DNA of 64,000 nucleotides, taken from positions 2,542,001-2,606,000 of the forward strand of contig NC_013720.1 of NCBI RefSeq assembly GCF_000025185.1, written 5' to 3'. Source of the stretch: Pirellula staleyi DSM 6068 (lineage in GTDB: Bacteria > Planctomycetota > Planctomycetia > Pirellulales > Pirellulaceae). The notes beneath the pieces were generated by a model. It saw only the letters and a list, made by a program, of their open reading frames with translations. It had not been told where the DNA came from and made no database searches. The position numbers were made by a program, and so were the translations under genes. Shown in pieces: positions 56,769-64,000 of the stretch (positions are counted from its first letter, which is position 1; every line of letters starts with the position of its first letter).

Positions 56769-57599
56769 TCAATACCGCGCGATACACCACAGGGCCCAGA
56801 GCCCGTCGCGCCAGGTGATTTTCTTTCCCTCGGCATACGAGCGACCGGCATAGCTGATCGGACGCTCATAAAATCGCACGCTGCGCATGCGCGCAAGTTT
56901 GTGCGTCAGTTCAATCTCGATCCCAAAGCCGTTCTCGCGCAGGGTCGGACCAATCTGCTCGATCAGTTCGCGGCGGATCATCTTGTAGCACGTCTCGACA
57001 TCAGTCAGTGCCCGACCGCTCCGCCAGTTCGACAGCTTCGTGATCAGCAGATTCGCAGCCCGGTGCCAGTAGTGCTGAACAGGGCCATCGATGAGTGTAA
57101 AACGACTTCCGTACACCACATCGGCATCCCCAGCGACAATCGGCTGCAGCAGCTTGCGAAAGTCTTGCGGGTCATACTCATCGTCGGCATCTTGCACCAC
57201 AACCACGCTCCCCGTGCACCGCGAAAAACCGGTTCGCAGTGCACCACCTTTGCCACGATTCTTCTCGTGCAGGATGATCACGAGGTCGCGATTGCCCTCG
57301 ACGTCGTTTTGCCACGATGCGAGCAGATCGCGCGTGCCATCGCGGCTGCCGTCGTCGACAATCACAATTTCTAGTGGCAACTGAGTGGCTCGCAGCCGAG
57401 CAACAACCCCCGAGAGCGTTTTAATTTCGTTGTAGACCGGAATCACCACCGACAACTTAAAACCTTCCGGTATGCGATACACTCCGAGTTCAGCAGCCAG
57501 TTTGATGCCAAGCGTGGTTTCGATGGAAGCAGCCTGGGCTTCATCGCCAATCGAAGAGCGGCTGAGGTTGGAAATCGGGTTGGAACTGTCCCAGGGCAT
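56769..57599 (-). CDS. Polyprenol-phosphate glycosyltransferase-like GT2
   Basis: A 276-residue GT-A protein with SVVIPVYNEIKTLSGVV, IVDDGSRDGTRDLL, NRGKGGALRTGF, DxD region VQDADDEYDP, GSRF, and DVETCYKMIRRE typical of the DPM1/dolichyl-phosphate glucose synthase group. No C-terminal membrane helices, so probably soluble or peripheral. An alternative start at 57668 adds 23 residues (MLRWPTFVHHD...); the ATG at 57599 has AAGGT 9 bases upstream. The gene is divergent from the nitrilase gene. Confidence 0.87.
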   Translation of the reverse strand: MPWDSSNPISNLSRSSIGDEAQAASIETTLGIKLAAELGVYRIPEGFKLSVVIPVYNEIKTLSGVVARLRATQLPLEIVIVDDGSRDGTRDLLASWQNDVEGNRDLVIILHEKNRGKGGALRTGFSRCTGSVVVVQDADDEYDPQDFRKLLQPIVAGDADVVYGSRFTLIDGPVQHYWHRAANLLITKLSNWRSGRALTDVETCYKMIRRELIEQIGPTLRENGFGIEIELTHKLARMRSVRFYERPISYAGRSYAEGKKITWRDGLWALWCIARY

Positions 57600-57749
57600 G
57601 TCGTCGCAAACCTTGCGCTGCGAGTCGAGAAAGAGATCGTGATGCACAAACGTTGGCCACCGCAGCATCCTTTGCAGTATACGCACCCGCTTGTTGCGCG
57701 ATAGATCACCGCCGTTTCCGCTCGAAGATAAGCCGATAAGTGAGAACCG

Positions 57750-58628
57750 ATGATGACCACCGATCTGCTGCAAGTTGCAGCCATTCAAATGCGGGCGACC
57801 GATGATGTGGCAGCCAATTTTGCCACTGCAGTGACACTCGTTGGCCAAGCGGCTGCAGCGGGGGCGCGGCTGGTGGTGCTTCCCGAACTATTTGTTTCGT
57901 ATGGCGATCTCGCTCGCACAGCAGCGGTTGCGCAGTCGCTCTTAGGAACCTGGATTACCGAACTCCAGCAGCTCGCGAAATCAAAAAACATCTGGCTCGT
58001 CGCGGGAAGCATTCCCGAGCAGGTGGCAAACGACCAGCGTGCTTATAACTGTTCCACGGTCATTTCTCCGACGGGGGAGATCGTTGCGGCTTATCGCAAA
58101 ATCCATTTGTTCGACGTCGAGATCGCGGGACGTGTAGCGTCGCAAGAATCGCTGCACCTGCTACCTGGTAACGAACTCGTAGTGGTGAAGATCGACGACT
58201 GGCAAGTCGGCATCGCGATTTGTTACGACCTGCGGTTTCCCGAACTTTTTCGAAATCTGGCAACGCTTGGCGCCGAGCTTGTCGTGATTCCCGCCGCTTT
58301 CACCCGCACTACCGGAAAAGATCACTGGGACCTTCTTGTGCGTACTCGCGCACTTGATGCGCAGGCGTATATCGTCGCTGCTAATCAGGGTGGCGATCAC
58401 AACGGACAATCGTCGAGCTATGGGCATTCGATGATCGTCGAGCCGTGGGGAAAAGTGATCGCACAGATCGACTCCGAGGATGAAGGAATTGTGTTCAGCT
58501 CGATCGATCGCAAGCGTGTTGCCGAAGTTCGCAGGCAACTTCCCGTACTGCGCAATCGGCGGCTGCTCGATGCGTCATTTCCGCCGCTGCATCGCACTAA
58601 CTCTTCAGGTAATGCCGAACAAATGTGA
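57750..58628 (+). CDS. Carbon-nitrogen hydrolase (Nit1/Nit2-type nitrilase family)
   Basis: A 292-residue amidase of the nitrilase superfamily. The catalytic triad is present: E46 (LVVLPELF), K117 (YRKIHLFD) and C158 (GIAICYDLRFPELFR). RKIHLFD and YDLRFPE are hallmarks of the deaminated-glutathione amidase (Nit) branch, which repairs side products of transamination. No other repair genes lie next to it. The call to the Nit branch is by motif only. Confidence 0.88.
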   Translation: MMTTDLLQVAAIQMRATDDVAANFATAVTLVGQAAAAGARLVVLPELFVSYGDLARTAAVAQSLLGTWITELQQLAKSKNIWLVAGSIPEQVANDQRAYNCSTVISPTGEIVAAYRKIHLFDVEIAGRVASQESLHLLPGNELVVVKIDDWQVGIAICYDLRFPELFRNLATLGAELVVIPAAFTRTTGKDHWDLLVRTRALDAQAYIVAANQGGDHNGQSSSYGHSMIVEPWGKVIAQIDSEDEGIVFSSIDRKRVAEVRRQLPVLRNRRLLDASFPPLHRTNSSGNAEQM

Positions 58629-59393
58629 AGTAATTGTTAACTATTTGGTAGCTAATTGATAACGATTTACAAAAGAGTTCCTTGTCAATACTTAAGCAAT
58701 CGCTATGGAATTGCTGCAGACTTTGGCGGATGTGCGTTTGTTGTTTTGCCTCGAGTGATTGTGTCGCTGTCAATGCCTGATGAGGAAAAAACAAGCGATT
58801 TTGCTCTCGTGGCACTGCTAGCGACACGATTCCAAAAATCTCTGCGGAGCCTTGCTTGACAATTCACGCTCGCTTCGCAAAATACGACCCATGCTCAATG
58901 CGGCAGTCAACAAGCTGCCAGTCGAGTGGATCAGGGTTCGGTTGAGTTTGCGTTCTCTTCTCCCCGCACTCTCCTCCACCTGATGGCCCGGTACTTTTTA
59001 TCTGCAGTTGTGTTTTCCATTGCTGTCCCTACGATGACGCATTCGCTTAGCTTCGTAGGTCCCAATGACGAACTCCCCTTCTCTGCAACCTTATTTCGGA
59101 TGTGTGATTGGTCGTAGTTCGTTTTCAGGTGAGTCGATCGGTGAGTAGCTGCGAACGGATCGCGGCTCGATACTGAGAGACAGATTTCACTCGAATCAAA
59201 ATTCCAAACTATGCGTGGGGCGACGACTGAGAGGAACGACAGTCGGCGACTCGATCGTGGAACGGATGCCCCCCCGTGTTTTGGACTTTCAAGTGTGAAG
59301 TTGACTTGCTGAATTGCAACGAACTGTGCTCTGCTGTACGCAGGAGCGTTTGTGAAACAACGCCGCGTTAAGCTTGGCTGATTGAGGTTCACT
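58629..59393. other. Long AT-rich intergenic region
   Basis: About 765 bases. The first 120 are strikingly AT-rich for this genome. A promoter-like TTGACA (58856-58861) with 17-base spacer and AAAATA (58879-58884) points to the right. It precedes a possible 44-codon frame (58983-59117) with a signal-like start (MARYFLSAVVFSIAV), which I do not consider proven. Near 59384 a GAGG site belongs to folK. Confidence 0.4.
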
Positions 59394-60203
59394 TTGCAGG
59401 CCGATGTGCTGATTGCCGTTGGTTCGAATCTTGGATCGGCTGCCGAAAATCTCGACCGCGCGGTGGAGCATCTCGAGCAGCTACCGGGGCTCGAAATCAC
59501 CGCTGTTAGCTCGTGGCACATCACTCAGCCGATCGGCGGCCCTGCGGGACAACCGACATTTGCCAACGGTGCTTTGCGAGCACAAACCACGCTCTCGCCA
59601 CACGAATTGCTCCGGCAACTTCAGCAGGTTGAGCAGCAGCTGCATCGCGAGCGAAAAGAGTTCTGGGGCCCGCGCACGCTCGACCTCGACCTGCTGCTGT
59701 ACGGCGATCAGGCTCTTGACGATCCGCTGCTGGTCCTGCCGCACCCGCGTATGGCGGTCCGACCTTTCGTGCTGCATCCTGCGGCTGAGATCGCCAGCGA
59801 CATGCTCCACCCGCCCAGTGGCCGAACCATTGGCGCACTCGCCAGCCATCTCGCGGCATCCCCCAAGCTGCTGGCCATTCTCGGAGGGCTCCCTTCTTTT
59901 CGCAGTCAGCTCGCTGAAGAAATTGCTCGCGTCAGCGGCGCACGCCTCACAAGGCAAGCCGATGCAACATCCAGTGATGCCCAGTGGGAGGCTGTCACTT
60001 GCGACTGGCTCCCTGCTGCGACTGGTCCTGCGCTCTCGCGTGATTTGCCGCGCTCGCTGCTGCTGGTGGCAAGTGAATCCTCGGATCAGCCGATCAACGT
60101 TTGGAGGCGAGCCAGGCTGCTTCCACCGATGATTGTCGCCAGGTCGCTCGATCTTGCACTGCTGGTGCGCGAGGGCGTCGCGATGATTGACTGCATGCGA
60201 TAA
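59394..60203 (+). CDS. folK: HPPK (FolK) with uncharacterised C-terminal extension
   Basis: Folate pathway enzyme adding pyrophosphate to 6-hydroxymethyl-dihydropterin. The first ~155 residues are HPPK: VLIAVGSNLGSAAENLDRAV, QPTFANGALRAQT, RTLDLDLLLYGDQ (metal-binding DLD), LPHPRM..RPFVLHP. The last ~110 residues are not HPPK and have no recognised domain; they hint at a remnant fused enzyme (alpha/beta segments SLLLVASE, ALLVREG). The start is TTG with GAGG 6 bases upstream. panC follows 63 bases downstream. Confidence 0.88.
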   Translation: MQADVLIAVGSNLGSAAENLDRAVEHLEQLPGLEITAVSSWHITQPIGGPAGQPTFANGALRAQTTLSPHELLRQLQQVEQQLHRERKEFWGPRTLDLDLLLYGDQALDDPLLVLPHPRMAVRPFVLHPAAEIASDMLHPPSGRTIGALASHLAASPKLLAILGGLPSFRSQLAEEIARVSGARLTRQADATSSDAQWEAVTCDWLPAATGPALSRDLPRSLLLVASESSDQPINVWRRARLLPPMIVARSLDLALLVREGVAMIDCMR

Positions 60204-60266
60204 AATCGCCAGCGTGTCGCAAGGCGCGATACTGGAGTGGTTTAACTTCGCAGCGGGCAGGTCTTT

Positions 60267-61184
60267 GTGGCTACACCGGTTCAAGTAATTCACAACGTTC
60301 GCGAGATGCAATCGCTCGTCCTGGCTTGGCGACGTGCGGGACTGCGCAGCGGACTCGTGCCGACAATGGGTGCTCTGCATGCAGGTCACATCAGCTTGAT
60401 CCATGCCGCTCGCGAAAAATGCGATCGGGTGGCAGCCACCATTTTCGTAAACCCGACGCAGTTTGGACCGAAAGAAGATTTTTCCAAATATCCGCGCACG
60501 CTCGATGCCGATCTCGCGATGCTGTCGGAGGCTGGCTGCGATGCTGTCTTCGTTCCCGATCGCGAGGCGATGTATCCCAGCGGATTCTCGACGTCGGTCG
60601 AGCCACCTTCGGTGAGTCAGCCGCTCGAAGGGGTTTGTCGTCCCGGGCATTTTCGAGGCGTGGTCACGGTGGTGCTGAAACTGTTTGGCATTGCCCCCAC
60701 CGATGCCTCGTTCTTTGGGCACAAAGATTATCAGCAGGCGCGTGTGATTCAGGCTATGGCGAGCGACCTGAATGTTCCGATGGAAGTCCACATTTGCCCG
60801 ACGGTGCGCGAGCCCGATGGTCTGGCAATGAGCAGCCGAAATCGGTATTTGTCACCCGAGGAGCGGCAACGAGCGCTTTCCCTGTGGCGAGCTCTTGAGC
60901 GTTGTCGCTTACAACTGGCTTGTGGCGAGCATCGCACCGCCGAACTTGCCGCTGCGATGGAGAAAGAGCTCATCAGCGGCGTCGACGCGATTGAGTATGC
61001 GGTGGTCGTCGATCCCGTTACACTACAGCCGATAGAACTTGTGGAGCAGCAAGCCATCGCGCTCATCGCTGCCAAAATTGGGACGACCCGTCTGATCGAC
61101 AACTTGCTCCTCAGCACCGATCCTCGCGTAACGACAACTGACGCTACGGCCAAACCGACATCTGGCAATCCCTCTCAGCACTAA
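60267..61184 (+). CDS. panC: Pantothenate synthetase
   Basis: ATP-dependent condensation of pantoate and beta-alanine. It has 305 residues, a little longer than usual owing to a Thr/Pro tail. Signature motifs: LVPTMGALHAGHISLI (nucleotide site), FVNPTQFGPKEDFSKYPRT, FFGHKDYQQ, and MSSRNRYLS. The start is GTG with an AGG-containing site upstream. Lies in a plus-strand run folK-panC-lgt-purU. Confidence 0.96.
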   Translation: MATPVQVIHNVREMQSLVLAWRRAGLRSGLVPTMGALHAGHISLIHAAREKCDRVAATIFVNPTQFGPKEDFSKYPRTLDADLAMLSEAGCDAVFVPDREAMYPSGFSTSVEPPSVSQPLEGVCRPGHFRGVVTVVLKLFGIAPTDASFFGHKDYQQARVIQAMASDLNVPMEVHICPTVREPDGLAMSSRNRYLSPEERQRALSLWRALERCRLQLACGEHRTAELAAAMEKELISGVDAIEYAVVVDPVTLQPIELVEQQAIALIAAKIGTTRLIDNLLLSTDPRVTTTDATAKPTSGNPSQH

Positions 61185-61204
61185 CGATTCACGGAAGTTC
61201 GATT

Positions 61205-62542
61205 GTGCGAAGCACCCTCTTTGTCATTCCCCACGAGATCGCCGGCCTCCCTGTTTTAGGGCTGGGCTGGGCCCTCATCGTGTGGAGTCTTGTGACCCTG
61301 GGTTTATGGGGCTGGTGGATTCGCAAACGAGGGTTCACTCCCGAATTTTGGTCGATCGTCCCATTCCCGTTGATGATTGCAGCCGCCATTGCGCTGCTGC
61401 TTCCTCGTCTCGAACTGATCGATGCCAAAAGCCTTCCCATCGGACTGCCGATTCGGGGCTATGGCGTCATGCTGATGCTCGCCACGGTTTCCGGCGTCGG
61501 AATCAGCGCCTGGCGCGCTCAAAAACTGGGTATCGATCCAGAGAAGATCTACGAACTGGCGGTCTGGATGTTCGCAGCCGGGATCATCGGCGCGAGGCTG
61601 TTCTACGTCATTCAGTATTCCGAGGATTTTAAGCGAAGCACGATTGTCGAAACGTTGCAGGCGATCGCGAACATCCAGCAAGGAGGGCTTGTCGTTTTCG
61701 GCGCTCTGCTGGCCGCAATCCCCGCCGCTTTCTTCCTGATTCGACGCTATAAACTTCCGTTCCTCGCAGTGGCCGACATCATCACTCCGGGGATGCTCGT
61801 CGGACAGGCGGTCGGCCGACTCGGGTGCTTTCTGCACGGCTGTTGTTTCGGCGGCATCTGCGATATCGATTCTGTCGCGGTGACTTTTCCTCAGGAAAGC
61901 CCACCCTATGTGCGTCATCTCGAAATGGGCTGGAAAAGTGGCGTTTGGCTCGACCGCGAGAATCTCACCTCCGACAGTACCACCGACCGTGTGGTGGTGG
62001 CGAAGGTGGAAAAGAATTCAGCGGCCGAGCGGGCTGGCCTGAAGGCGGGACAGCAGATCATTTCGATTGGTGGTAAATCGCTCACATCACTCGACGAAGC
62101 GCGAGCCCAGCTGGCACGCGTGCGAACGTCGTACGAGGTGACGACCAGCAAAGGAGACGTGCTCCGCTGGACCATCAAAGCGCTTCCTGCTCGTAGCGCG
62201 CCGATTCATCCGACACAAATCTATTCGGCCATCGATGCGTTTTTGCTCGCGCTAGTCCTCTGGAACTACTTCCCCTTCAGACGCCACGATGGCGAGGTCT
62301 TCGCGCTGCTGCTGATCATCCACCCCATCTCGCGATTCGTGCTCGAACTGATTCGGGCCGACGAAGGGGGACAGTTCGGAACCTCCTTCACCATTTCGCA
62401 GTTGCTCGGATTTGCACTCATGGCAGCAGGGGTAGCGCTCCTCGCCTATCTCGAACTTTATCGTCGCGGCACCCCCGTCTTTGGCCAATCGTTGCCACCC
62501 GCGAAGCAGGCTGCCGGGAGCAGTTCTGCCGTAGCAACGTAG
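61205..62542 (+). CDS. lgt: Prolipoprotein diacylglyceryl transferase with inserted PDZ domain
   Basis: Inner-membrane enzyme that moves diacylglycerol onto the lipobox Cys of lipoproteins. It has 445 residues, about 150 more than usual. Lgt features: RGYGVMLM, IIGARLFYV, QQGGLVVFGALL and GRLGCFLHGCCFG (about 204-216), then HPTQIYSAIDAFLL (about 335) and RFVLELIRADE. Between the last two blocks, at about 262-325, sits a PDZ-like domain (VVVAKVEKNSAAERAGLKAG...IISIGGKSL). Since helices flank it, the PDZ would be on the periplasmic face. GTG start. Confidence 0.88.
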   Translation: MRSTLFVIPHEIAGLPVLGLGWALIVWSLVTLGLWGWWIRKRGFTPEFWSIVPFPLMIAAAIALLLPRLELIDAKSLPIGLPIRGYGVMLMLATVSGVGISAWRAQKLGIDPEKIYELAVWMFAAGIIGARLFYVIQYSEDFKRSTIVETLQAIANIQQGGLVVFGALLAAIPAAFFLIRRYKLPFLAVADIITPGMLVGQAVGRLGCFLHGCCFGGICDIDSVAVTFPQESPPYVRHLEMGWKSGVWLDRENLTSDSTTDRVVVAKVEKNSAAERAGLKAGQQIISIGGKSLTSLDEARAQLARVRTSYEVTTSKGDVLRWTIKALPARSAPIHPTQIYSAIDAFLLALVLWNYFPFRRHDGEVFALLLIIHPISRFVLELIRADEGGQFGTSFTISQLLGFALMAAGVALLAYLELYRRGTPVFGQSLPPAKQAAGSSSAVAT

Positions 62543-62560
62543 CGGTTCTAACGTTTTTTT
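62536..62560 (+). terminator. Weak terminator after lgt
   Basis: A 5-bp stem AACGT/ACGTT (62536-62540, 62551-62555) overlapping the stop codon, with a 7-T run to 62560. Short stem, so low confidence. Confidence 0.35.
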
Positions 62561-62820
62561 CGATCTTCCTGGCTAAGCCATTGCAGCGCGACACGCAACC
62601 TCAGGCCACCTGGCGCCGGGCTCGGTAACTTGTGAGGTATTTTTGCAAGTTCATCGCTAGTGCGTGTCGCACGGACAAGTGGCGTGCGTGGCGCAAGTAA
62701 CCTCAGCGGAAATGAACGAAACAGCCGCTGAAAAAATGAGATGCGCTCTAATCGCCGCGCGCACGGTTCGTGCTGGTGGCGGCTGAATCGTCTGATTCTT
62801 GGATCGAAGTGAGAGTTGTG

Positions 62821-63678
62821 ATGCACGTAGTGATTACCGCTGTAGGGCCCGACAATGTCCGATTGGCCGACCCCATCATTCACTATGTCACGGGGCAAGG
62901 GGCCAACATCGCCGAGATCCAGATGTACGATCACGACGACGAAGCGCTCTTCGCCATGCTGCTGCGCATCCATCTTCCTGAAGAGAAGCTCCCGCAACTG
63001 CGCGAAGCGCTAGCGCAAATCTCAGAAGCAACCAAACTTTCGATTCGTGTCTGGTCTCCCGAAGAGCGTGCGAGTCGTCCGCGCCTCGCGCTCTGCGTCA
63101 CCTATCGCACCGAACCACCACTGGCAATTTTGCGAGCGATTCGCGATGGTCAGATCCGCGCCGAAGCCGCAGTGATGATCGGCAATCGAGGCGCTTGTCG
63201 TGGAATCGCCGAGCAGTTTGGCGTTCCATGGGAATCGATCGGCGACGATAGTGGCAAAGCCAACGACGATCAAATGGTCGACTTGCTCGATCGTTATGAA
63301 GTCGACTACGTGGTCCTTGCACGCTACATGCGTGTGCTTCCTGCGGCTAGCTGCTGGAAGTATGCCGGTGGACGAATCATTAATTTGCATCACGGGCTAT
63401 TGCCCAGTTTTCCGGGACTTCGGCCCTATCACGATGCCTATGCGGGTCGGATGCTCACGTTCGGCGCAACGTGTCACTTCATCGTTCCCGAACTCGATGC
63501 CGGGAATCAGATCATCCAGCAATCGACCTTCACCGTGCCACCCGGTACGAAGCTCGAAGAGATCATTCGCATCGGCCAGGAAGATAACGAGCCCCGCTGT
63601 TTGGTCGAAGGGATTCGCCGCGTGGTTGATCGGGAAGTGCAGCTGCACTTTCATCGCGTGATCGCCACCAACAAGTAG
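62821..63678 (+). CDS. purU: Formyltetrahydrofolate deformylase
   Basis: Hydrolyses 10-formyl-THF to THF and formate, balancing one-carbon pools. It has 285 residues: an N-terminal ACT domain (VITAVGPDNVRLADPIIHYV...NIAEIQM) and a formyltransferase-like catalytic domain with N188 and H190 in INLHHGLLPSFPG and D226 in PELDAGNQIIQQ. The ATG at 62821 was chosen for the normal N-terminus; an upstream extension to 62770 exists. Sits downstream of folK, giving a folate theme. Confidence 0.93.
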   Translation: MHVVITAVGPDNVRLADPIIHYVTGQGANIAEIQMYDHDDEALFAMLLRIHLPEEKLPQLREALAQISEATKLSIRVWSPEERASRPRLALCVTYRTEPPLAILRAIRDGQIRAEAAVMIGNRGACRGIAEQFGVPWESIGDDSGKANDDQMVDLLDRYEVDYVVLARYMRVLPAASCWKYAGGRIINLHHGLLPSFPGLRPYHDAYAGRMLTFGATCHFIVPELDAGNQIIQQSTFTVPPGTKLEEIIRIGQEDNEPRCLVEGIRRVVDREVQLHFHRVIATNK

Positions 63679-63697
63679 CTGTCGCGATCGGCTAGTG

Positions 63698-64000
63698 TTA
63701 TTTCACGCCGATGTAGAAGCAGACGATGCCGAGCACTAGCGCGATCCCCAGCGTAGTGGCGATGCCGAGTCGATAGCGAAAAAGTAGCACACCTGCCACC
63801 AGCGTGATCAGCAGCGAGCCGAGCGACAGCGATGCTGGGTCGACGGTGAAATAGCGCACAGGGCCGAAGTGATGTTCGGACTTGACGGCGAAGAGTGTTT
63901 GGATCGTCAGCCAGAGGGCGAGACTGGTCATCACACCGAGCACCGCAGCGGTGATGGCGGCGAGTGCATGCGAGATTCGCTTGTTATTTCGCAGGAGCTC
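63698..64000 (-). CDS. chrA: Chromate transporter (ChrA) C-terminus, cut off by window edge
   Basis: The last 100 residues of a polytopic membrane protein; the frame is open to base 64000, so the start is outside the window. The reading begins ELLRNNKRISHALAAITAAVLGV and has hydrophobic segments SLALWLTIQTLFAV, LLITLVAGVLLF and LGIALVLGIVCFYIGV. The RGNRRL-xxALAAITAAVVGVI-type stretch is characteristic of the ChrA C-terminal repeat. Related proteins export chromate; actual substrate here is inferred from family only. Convergent with purU. Confidence 0.75.
   Translation of the reverse strand, partial: ELLRNNKRISHALAAITAAVLGVMTSLALWLTIQTLFAVKSEHHFGPVRYFTVDPASLSLGSLLITLVAGVLLFRYRLGIATTLGIALVLGIVCFYIGVK

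Noticed and set aside
59481-60791. 436-codon open frame antisense to folK and panC
   Set aside because: Spans two certain genes on the other strand and lacks protein-like features.

Overview
The window looks like chromosomal DNA of a planctomycete of the Pirellulaceae type (Pirellula/Blastopirellula-like). The basis is family content. There are two DUF1559 pseudopilin-like proteins, each with an H-X9-DG tail and a small lipoprotein next to it. There are also a DUF1501 Tat protein, a giant beta-propeller/HEAT/cytochrome c protein, many secreted proteins with no known function, GC-rich codon use and frequent GTG/TTG starts. The genus is an inference; no 16S gene is present. Apart from one tRNA-Pro(UGG) no RNA gene was seen. 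No IS element, phage or CRISPR array was recognised.

Layout. 1-4.9 kb: uracil-DNA glycosylase (cut by the window edge), der, ald-mtnA and a small TPR protein. 4.9-20.8 kb: a RecA/KaiC-like ATPase, then a Ton/Tol-like energised envelope gene set on the minus strand. The set runs secreted protein, ExbB, ExbD, ExbD, giant TPR protein, large membrane protein, secreted protein. It is split between exbB and exbD by about 4 kb of plus-strand DNA carrying two [DUF1559 + lipoprotein] modules. 21-30.6 kb: a conserved protein, a c-type cytochrome fusion protein, a FucI-fold protein translationally coupled to an SDR, a YdeI-family protein, a DMT exporter and a secreted propeller protein. 30.7-33.2 kb: tRNA-Pro, parB, parA and three parS sites just upstream of parA. 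33.3-37.8 kb: DUF1015, a small secreted protein, ahcY and trpF.

38-49.5 kb is an exopolysaccharide/nucleotide-sugar region. It has a Wzz-like protein, an ExeA-like ATPase and a BY-kinase-like protein with a degenerate P-loop, a trio resembling the exosortase-associated EPS locus. It also has a UDP-sugar epimerase, an MFS protein, a polyprenol-phosphate-type glycosyltransferase, a CbiM-PDGLE fusion, pyrophosphatase and a UDP-sugar dehydrogenase. 49.9-57.6 kb: DUF1501, a thioredoxin-trypsin fusion, RidA, a TfoX-HisI fusion and two GT2 proteins. 57.7-64 kb: a nitrilase, folK, panC, an lgt with a PDZ domain inserted in it, purU, and the C-terminus of a chromate transporter cut by the window edge.

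The strongest novelty candidates are the split Exb gene set with its giant partners, the PDZ-in-Lgt architecture, the TfoX-(Lys/Ala linker)-HisI fusion, the thioredoxin-protease fusion and the EPS trio with an apparently dead kinase. All functional calls come from reading motifs by eye; no database search was run.
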